From the NCBI GenBank assembly GCA_035559315.1, contig DATMBJ010000119.1, positions 1 to 17,388 of the forward strand: a DNA stretch of 17,388 nt. The letters run 5' to 3'. Numbering within the stretch: the stretch's first letter is position 1; each line of letters begins with the position of its first letter. The notes under the pieces were generated by a model. That model had not been told where the DNA came from. It worked only from the letters and a program-made list of their open reading frames with translations, and made no database searches. The translations under genes were made by a program, and so were the position numbers. Positions 14,469 through 17,388 of the stretch are shown here, piece after piece. Source of the stretch: DATLZM01 sp035559315. Its GTDB lineage: Bacteria > Actinomycetota > UBA4738 > HRBIN12.

Positions 14469-15256
14469 CCGTCCCCCTCCCGCCGGGAGGCGTGGAGGCG
14501 CCGGCTCGCCAGCCGCACCCCCCAGTGGTAGAGCGGCGGCGTGAGCACGCGGAAGGCCTGGAACGGCCCGAGCCAGCGCGGGATCGAGTACTCGGGGGCG
14601 ATCCCCTCGCGCACGACCTCGACGATACGGCGGCCGACGTGCCAGGGGCTCATCACGAGGCGCGGGTCGAGGTCGTCGTGCCGGAACCCCTCGGTCCGGA
14701 CGAACCCCGGGTTCACCGAGGTCACGAGGACCCCCCGGTCGGCGAGCTCGTGGTACAGGGCCTCGCTGAAGGCCGTCACGCCGTGCTTGGTCGCGGTGTA
14801 GACCGAGGCCCCCGGGGTCGCGTAGCGGCCCGCGAGCGAGGAGACGTTCACCACGTGGCCGCCCCGCCGGAGCAGGAGCGGCAGGAACGCCTTCGTGCAG
14901 AGCAGCACCCCGAGGAGGTTGACCCGCACGATCCGCTCGATGTCCTCGGGCGAGAGCTCCTCGAACCGTCCGCCCCCCGGGATCCCCGCGTTGTTCACGA
15001 GCACGTCGCAGCGGCCGAACGCCTCCTCGACGACCGCGGGGAGCCGGGCGATCTGGTCGGCGTCGGCCACGTCCAGGGCGACCGGCAGGGCCCGCCCGCC
15101 CCGGCGCTCGATGGCCCTGGCGATCGCCTCCAGCCGTTCCATCCGCCGCGCCGCGAGGACCACCGCCGCCCCCTCGCGCGCGAGGAGGACCGAGGTGACC
15201 TCGCCGATCCCGGCGGAGGCCCCGGTCACGACCGCGACCGCGCCCCGCAGGTCCAC
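14465..15256 (-). CDS. Short-chain dehydrogenase/reductase (SDR)
   Basis: Classical SDR oxidoreductase using NAD(P)H, 263 residues. The N-terminal cofactor motif TGASAGIG (11-18) is followed by ARR, which suggests NADP(H). DVAD, NNAG (around 88-91), the catalytic Ser in NVSSLAG, and YTATK with Tyr and Lys of the active site are all present. NPGFVRTE closes the cofactor site. The C-terminal 60 residues (PRWLGPFQAF, TPPLYHWG) resemble membrane-associated SDRs annotated for lipid or fatty-acyl substrates. The substrate is unknown. The GTG start at 15256 follows GGGAGGTGG. It converges on the radical SAM gene with stop codons overlapping in CTAA, and diverges from the phosphatase with only 29 nt between start codons. 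Confidence 0.9.
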   Translation of the reverse strand: MDLRGAVAVVTGASAGIGEVTSVLLAREGAAVVLAARRMERLEAIARAIERRGGRALPVALDVADADQIARLPAVVEEAFGRCDVLVNNAGIPGGGRFEELSPEDIERIVRVNLLGVLLCTKAFLPLLLRRGGHVVNVSSLAGRYATPGASVYTATKHGVTAFSEALYHELADRGVLVTSVNPGFVRTEGFRHDDLDPRLVMSPWHVGRRIVEVVREGIAPEYSIPRWLGPFQAFRVLTPPLYHWGVRLASRRLHASRREGDG

Positions 15257-15273
15257 CCGCGCCCACCTCCCGG

Positions 15274-15279
15274 TACCAT
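15274..15279 (+). promoter_or_regulatory. -10 box for the phosphatase gene (leaderless)
   Basis: TACCAT ends 6 nt before the ATG at 15286, so transcription is expected to begin at or next to the A of the start codon. No Shine-Dalgarno exists between them. Confidence 0.55.
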
Positions 15280-15285
15280 GGCCCG

Positions 15286-16116
15286 ATGGACGTTATCGAA
15301 GCCCACGCTGCGCGTCTGCCGGCCGTCGACGACCGGTGGGTGCCCCGCCCGTTCGAGCGGGCGGAGCTGGAGGCGGCGCTCCTCGAGGGCGGCGTGGCCG
15401 GGATCGTCTCGCACCCCCTCGAGAACGTCCGCCGCCACGTCCGGGAACTCCTCCAGGGCGAGCCCGACAAGCAGCTCGGGATGACCGGGCTCGGTGGGTT
15501 CACGGAAGCCGAGGTGCTGGCGCTCATCGGCGAGCTCGCGGGCTGCACCCTCGACCCCGGGGCGGCCGACGGGCCCGTCGAGGTCGACCCGGCCCGGGTC
15601 CTCGACGCCTGCGAGGAGGCCGGCGAACGGCTCGCCCTGGCGTGCCGGCGGGGTGAGACCCTGGTCCTGGCCACCGGGCACCCCGTGGGGCTCGCGCTCC
15701 TCTACCTCGAGGTCGGGCGGCTGGTCGCGGCCCACGGGGCCCGGCCCATCCGGCCGGCCGACGGCGCGCGGTGGCGGGAACCGGGCCTGCATCGCACCTG
15801 GCGGATCCGCTACCTCGACCACGTCGCGATGCTGACCGACCGGGCCTCGGCCCGGCACACCCACGCCCCCGACGCGATGCACCGGATCCTCGCCGAGGCT
15901 CGCCCGGACCTGGTCTTCGCCGACCACGGCTTCGCCGGGGCCGCGATCGAGGCGGGGATCGAGACCATCGCGGTGGCCGACGTGAACGACCCGGCGCTGG
16001 TCGTGGCCCGGGCCCTGGGGCGGACCCGCACGGTGATCGTGATGGACGACAACGTGGCCCCGGACGCGTACTGGCCCTGCTTCCAGGCCATCGCCGCCCG
16101 CGTGCTCGGGTGGTGA
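15286..16116 (+). CDS. Phosphatase family protein (PF15698-like)
   Basis: Resembles the actinobacterial proteins annotated simply as phosphatase, often encoded near proC, the HTH gene and other conserved genes. 276 residues; reaction and substrate unknown. Conserved-looking polar motifs are LATGHPVG (128-135), LDHVAM (177-182), RHTHAPDAM (190-198), FADHGFAG (211-218), VADVNDPAL (230-238) and VMDDNVAP (252-259). The His/Asp pattern suggests a metal-dependent hydrolase site. There is no signal peptide or membrane segment, so it is cytoplasmic. The ATG at 15286 follows a -10 box by 6 nt, indicating a leaderless mRNA. The region 68-108 is more variable than the rest. The assignment rests on remembered motif similarity to Streptomyces proteins. 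Confidence 0.7.
   Translation: MDVIEAHAARLPAVDDRWVPRPFERAELEAALLEGGVAGIVSHPLENVRRHVRELLQGEPDKQLGMTGLGGFTEAEVLALIGELAGCTLDPGAADGPVEVDPARVLDACEEAGERLALACRRGETLVLATGHPVGLALLYLEVGRLVAAHGARPIRPADGARWREPGLHRTWRIRYLDHVAMLTDRASARHTHAPDAMHRILAEARPDLVFADHGFAGAAIEAGIETIAVADVNDPALVVARALGRTRTVIVMDDNVAPDAYWPCFQAIAARVLGW
15290..15295 (-). promoter_or_regulatory. -10 box for the SDR gene
   Basis: Minus-strand TAACGT lies inside the first codons of the divergent phosphatase gene. It predicts a leader of about 27 nt carrying GGGAGGTGG. The two promoters face each other across a few bases. Confidence 0.35.
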
Positions 16117-16129
16117 GGGGGGCGGGGCG

Positions 16130-16142
16130 CCCCGGTCGGGGT
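16130..16142 (+). terminator. Possible hairpin after the phosphatase gene
   Basis: CCCCG and CGGGG form a short stem next to a GGGGCGCCCC palindrome (16124-16133) in the gap before the HTH promoter. There is no T tract; the terminator role is tentative. Confidence 0.25.
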
Positions 16143-16148
16143 TCCGGG

Positions 16149-16154
16149 TAGGAT
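16149..16154 (+). promoter_or_regulatory. -10 box for the HTH gene (leaderless TTG)
   Basis: TAGGAT ends 9 nt before the TTG at 16164, predicting a leader of 0-4 nt and no Shine-Dalgarno. This supports TTG as the true start, because no later in-frame codon would retain the start of the HTH domain. Confidence 0.55.
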
Positions 16155-16163
16155 ACGCCCGAC

Positions 16164-16361
16164 TTGGCGAGGCGGCCCCTCACCGAAGCCCGGTTCGCGA
16201 CCGTGCACGAGGTCGCTGCGCTGCTCCGCGTGTCCAGGATGACCGTGTACCGACTGATCAGGCAGGGCGACCTCCCCGCCGTGCGGGTGGGTCGCGGCTA
16301 CCGCATCCGCGAGGAGGACGTGGACCGCTACCTCCAGGAACGGTTCACCGCCGCGGGCTAG
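16164..16361 (+). CDS. Excisionase-family helix-turn-helix protein
   Basis: Small DNA-binding protein of 65 residues with a MerR/excisionase-like winged HTH (HTH_17 type). Visible are FATVHEVAALLRVSRMTVYRL (11-31, helix-turn-helix) and a wing with recognition-type residues GDLPAVRVGRGYRIREEDVDRYL (35-57). It matches the conserved actinobacterial family found between proC and the bS22 gene, for which a chromosomal regulatory role is more likely than phage excision. The TTG start is set by the -10 box 9 nt upstream. The Clp1-like kinase begins 42 nt downstream and bS22 follows, so the HTH gene may be co-transcribed with them. The target site is unknown. Confidence 0.88.
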   Translation: MARRPLTEARFATVHEVAALLRVSRMTVYRLIRQGDLPAVRVGRGYRIREEDVDRYLQERFTAAG

Positions 16362-16403
16362 CGGAGAGGGGCGCCTCCGGACCCGAGCGGTCGAGGAGGC
16401 GGG

Positions 16404-17294
16404 TTGAACGAGCACGAGGCGCTCGTCGGGCGCGCCGCGCGCGAGAAGCGGACGGTGCTCCTGGTCGGCGGGCTCGACACCGGCAAGACGACGTTCGCGC
16501 GGGCGCTGCTGCGCGCCGCCGTGGAGGCCGGCCGAACGGCGGCGCTCGTGGACGCGGATCCCGGGCAGAAGTCGGTGGGGCCCCCGGCCACGGCCGGGCT
16601 CCGGCTGGTGCGGGACCCCGCGGACCTCGAGCCCGACCGGCTGGCCCGCCCCGACGCGCTGGCGTTCGTGGGCTCCACCTCGCCCCAGGGCCACCTCCTC
16701 GCCCTCGTCACCGGGGTGGCGAGGCTCACCGGGCGGGCCCGCCGGGAGGGGGCCGAGCTCGTGGTGGTCGACACGAGCGGGCTCGTGTCCGGGATCTACG
16801 GTCAGCTCCTCAAGTTCCACAAGGCCCAGATGGTGGAGCCCGACCTGATCGTGGGCCTGCAGCGGGGGGAGGAGCTCCAGCCGCTCCTCGGGGTGCTCCA
16901 GCGGTTCTTCGGGACCGAGGTGATCGCGCTCGGGGTCCACCCCGACGTGGTCCCCACCACGGTGGAGCAGCGGGCGGAGAACCGGGAGCGGGCGATGCGG
17001 CGCTACTTCTCCGGCGAGCTCCACCGGTTCCGGGTGAAGCCGACGGTGTTCATGCCGGCCCTCCCGGAGCTCTTCGACCTCTCGCTGCTCGACCGGCTCC
17101 TCGTGGGGCTCTCCGACGGACGGGGGAACGACCTCGGGATCGGCTACCTCGAGCACTCGCGGGAGGAGGGGGTCCTCCGCCTGATCACGCCGGTGGCAGA
17201 GGCGCCCCGGGCCCTTAGACTTGGGTCCGTCCGACTGGAGGAGAGCTTCCGCGCCAAGCGCGTCGACCTCCGGAACCTGTTCGGGACCGAGTGA
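16404..17294 (+). CDS. Clp1/Grc3-like polynucleotide 5'-kinase
   Basis: P-loop NTPase of the Clp1 type (CLP1_P, PF16575), whose eukaryotic and archaeal members phosphorylate RNA 5'-OH ends. 296 residues. Walker A is GGLDTGKTT (22-30). The DADPGQKSVGPP segment (50-61) matches the family's DxDxGQ motif. VVDTSGLVSGIYGQLLKFHK (121-140) resembles the lid/substrate segment of Clp1 and Grc3, and PDLIVGLQRGEEL (146-158) follows. The C-terminal part, from about 205, ends with a small beta-rich domain. The eukaryotic N-terminal domain is missing, so it is a minimal form. The TTG start at 16404 has GAGGAGG 4 nt upstream. It sits between the HTH and bS22 genes. RNA repair or rRNA processing is inferred, not shown. 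Other bacterial GTPase-like NTPases are less likely. Confidence 0.8.
   Translation: MNEHEALVGRAAREKRTVLLVGGLDTGKTTFARALLRAAVEAGRTAALVDADPGQKSVGPPATAGLRLVRDPADLEPDRLARPDALAFVGSTSPQGHLLALVTGVARLTGRARREGAELVVVDTSGLVSGIYGQLLKFHKAQMVEPDLIVGLQRGEELQPLLGVLQRFFGTEVIALGVHPDVVPTTVEQRAENRERAMRRYFSGELHRFRVKPTVFMPALPELFDLSLLDRLLVGLSDGRGNDLGIGYLEHSREEGVLRLITPVAEAPRALRLGSVRLEESFRAKRVDLRNLFGTE
17216..17221 (+). promoter_or_regulatory. Internal -10 box for the bS22 gene
   Basis: TAGACT lies inside the last codons of the Clp1-like gene, where CTT-AGA-CTT (codons 271-273) breaks the otherwise G/C-ending codon use. A start near 17228 would give the bS22 mRNA a leader of about 83 nt. No -35 is obvious. Confidence 0.4.
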
Positions 17295-17310
17295 GCCGAG
17301 GGGGATCCGC

Positions 17311-17388
17311 GTGCCGTCGCTGATCAAGAAGCGCCGCAAGAAGATGCGGAAGAAGAAGCACAAGAAGCTCCTCAAGAAGACCCGCTGG
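17311..17388 (+). CDS. Ribosomal protein bS22 / AURKAIP1-COX24-like (5' part)
   Basis: Tiny basic protein beginning with GTG at 17311 and running off the window after 26 codons. The visible sequence is MPSLIKKRRKKMRKKKH followed by KKLLKKTRW, which is the start of the actinobacterial AURKAIP1/COX24-domain protein known as the small-subunit protein bS22 in mycobacteria (full length about 32-33 residues). It binds 16S rRNA in the 30S subunit. An AGGGGGA Shine-Dalgarno lies about 6 nt upstream. It follows the Clp1-like kinase by 16 nt. In mycobacteria the same family sits behind the proC-HTH region, which supports both the identity and the taxonomic placement. Confidence 0.92.
   Translation, partial: MPSLIKKRRKKMRKKKHKKLLKKTRW

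Noticed and set aside
13155..15674. Minus-strand open frame of over 800 codons spanning four genes
   Set aside because: Covers the radical SAM and SDR genes in a wrong frame; no domain seen.
16164..16361. Phage excisionase marking a prophage or integrated element
   Set aside because: No integrase, attachment repeats or phage genes; the protein belongs to a conserved chromosomal actinobacterial family.
1..17388. CRISPR arrays, tRNA or rRNA genes, insertion sequences
   Set aside because: No regularly spaced repeats, cloverleaf with a T-loop motif, transposase or terminal inverted repeats were found on either strand.

Overview
The window is about three-quarters G+C by eye. It looks like a deep-branching Actinomycetota chromosome, possibly a thermophile. 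Three things point there: a small excisionase-type HTH gene followed by a bS22 (AURKAIP1/COX24-like) gene, a PF15698-type phosphatase and proC within one neighbourhood, and G/C-biased third codon positions. No mobile element, CRISPR array, tRNA or rRNA was found. The species cannot be named from the sequence alone.

Left part (1-3031). A structured non-coding segment with a terminator-like hairpin (1-265) is followed by a co-directional unit: proline dehydrogenase (putB), pyrroline-5-carboxylate reductase (proC) and a 37-residue basic micro-protein. A convergent FAH-family gene ends just beyond it and has a TTG start immediately behind a -10 box.

Centre (3137-11680). A compact seven-gene operon runs pruA (glutamate semialdehyde dehydrogenase), a class III aminotransferase of the ornithine/GABA type, two class I CoA-transferase subunits, a second class III aminotransferase, an AcuC-type deacetylase and pyruvate kinase. 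Five of its six junctions are 4-nt GTGA or ATGA overlaps. Together with putB it reads as proline/ornithine/omega-amino-acid catabolism feeding glutamate and CoA esters into central metabolism. A strong hairpin separates it from the next convergent pair.

Right part (11690-17388). Two secreted cupredoxin genes lie on the minus strand, one with a single type 1 copper site and one with two. They diverge from an AmmeMemoRadiSam-type radical SAM enzyme. That gene overlaps an opposing short-chain dehydrogenase by its stop codon, and the dehydrogenase in turn diverges from the phosphatase. Then come the HTH gene, a bacterial Clp1/Grc3-like polynucleotide kinase and the 5' end of the bS22 gene, which is cut by the window edge.

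A recurrent TANNNT -10 hexamer precedes nearly every predicted transcription unit. At three of them it sits 6-9 nt before the start codon, implying leaderless mRNAs, two of which would start with TTG. The most unusual content is the Clp1-like RNA kinase beside a ribosomal-protein gene, the proline synthesis/degradation gene pair, and the CoA-transferase/AcuC/pyruvate kinase operon.
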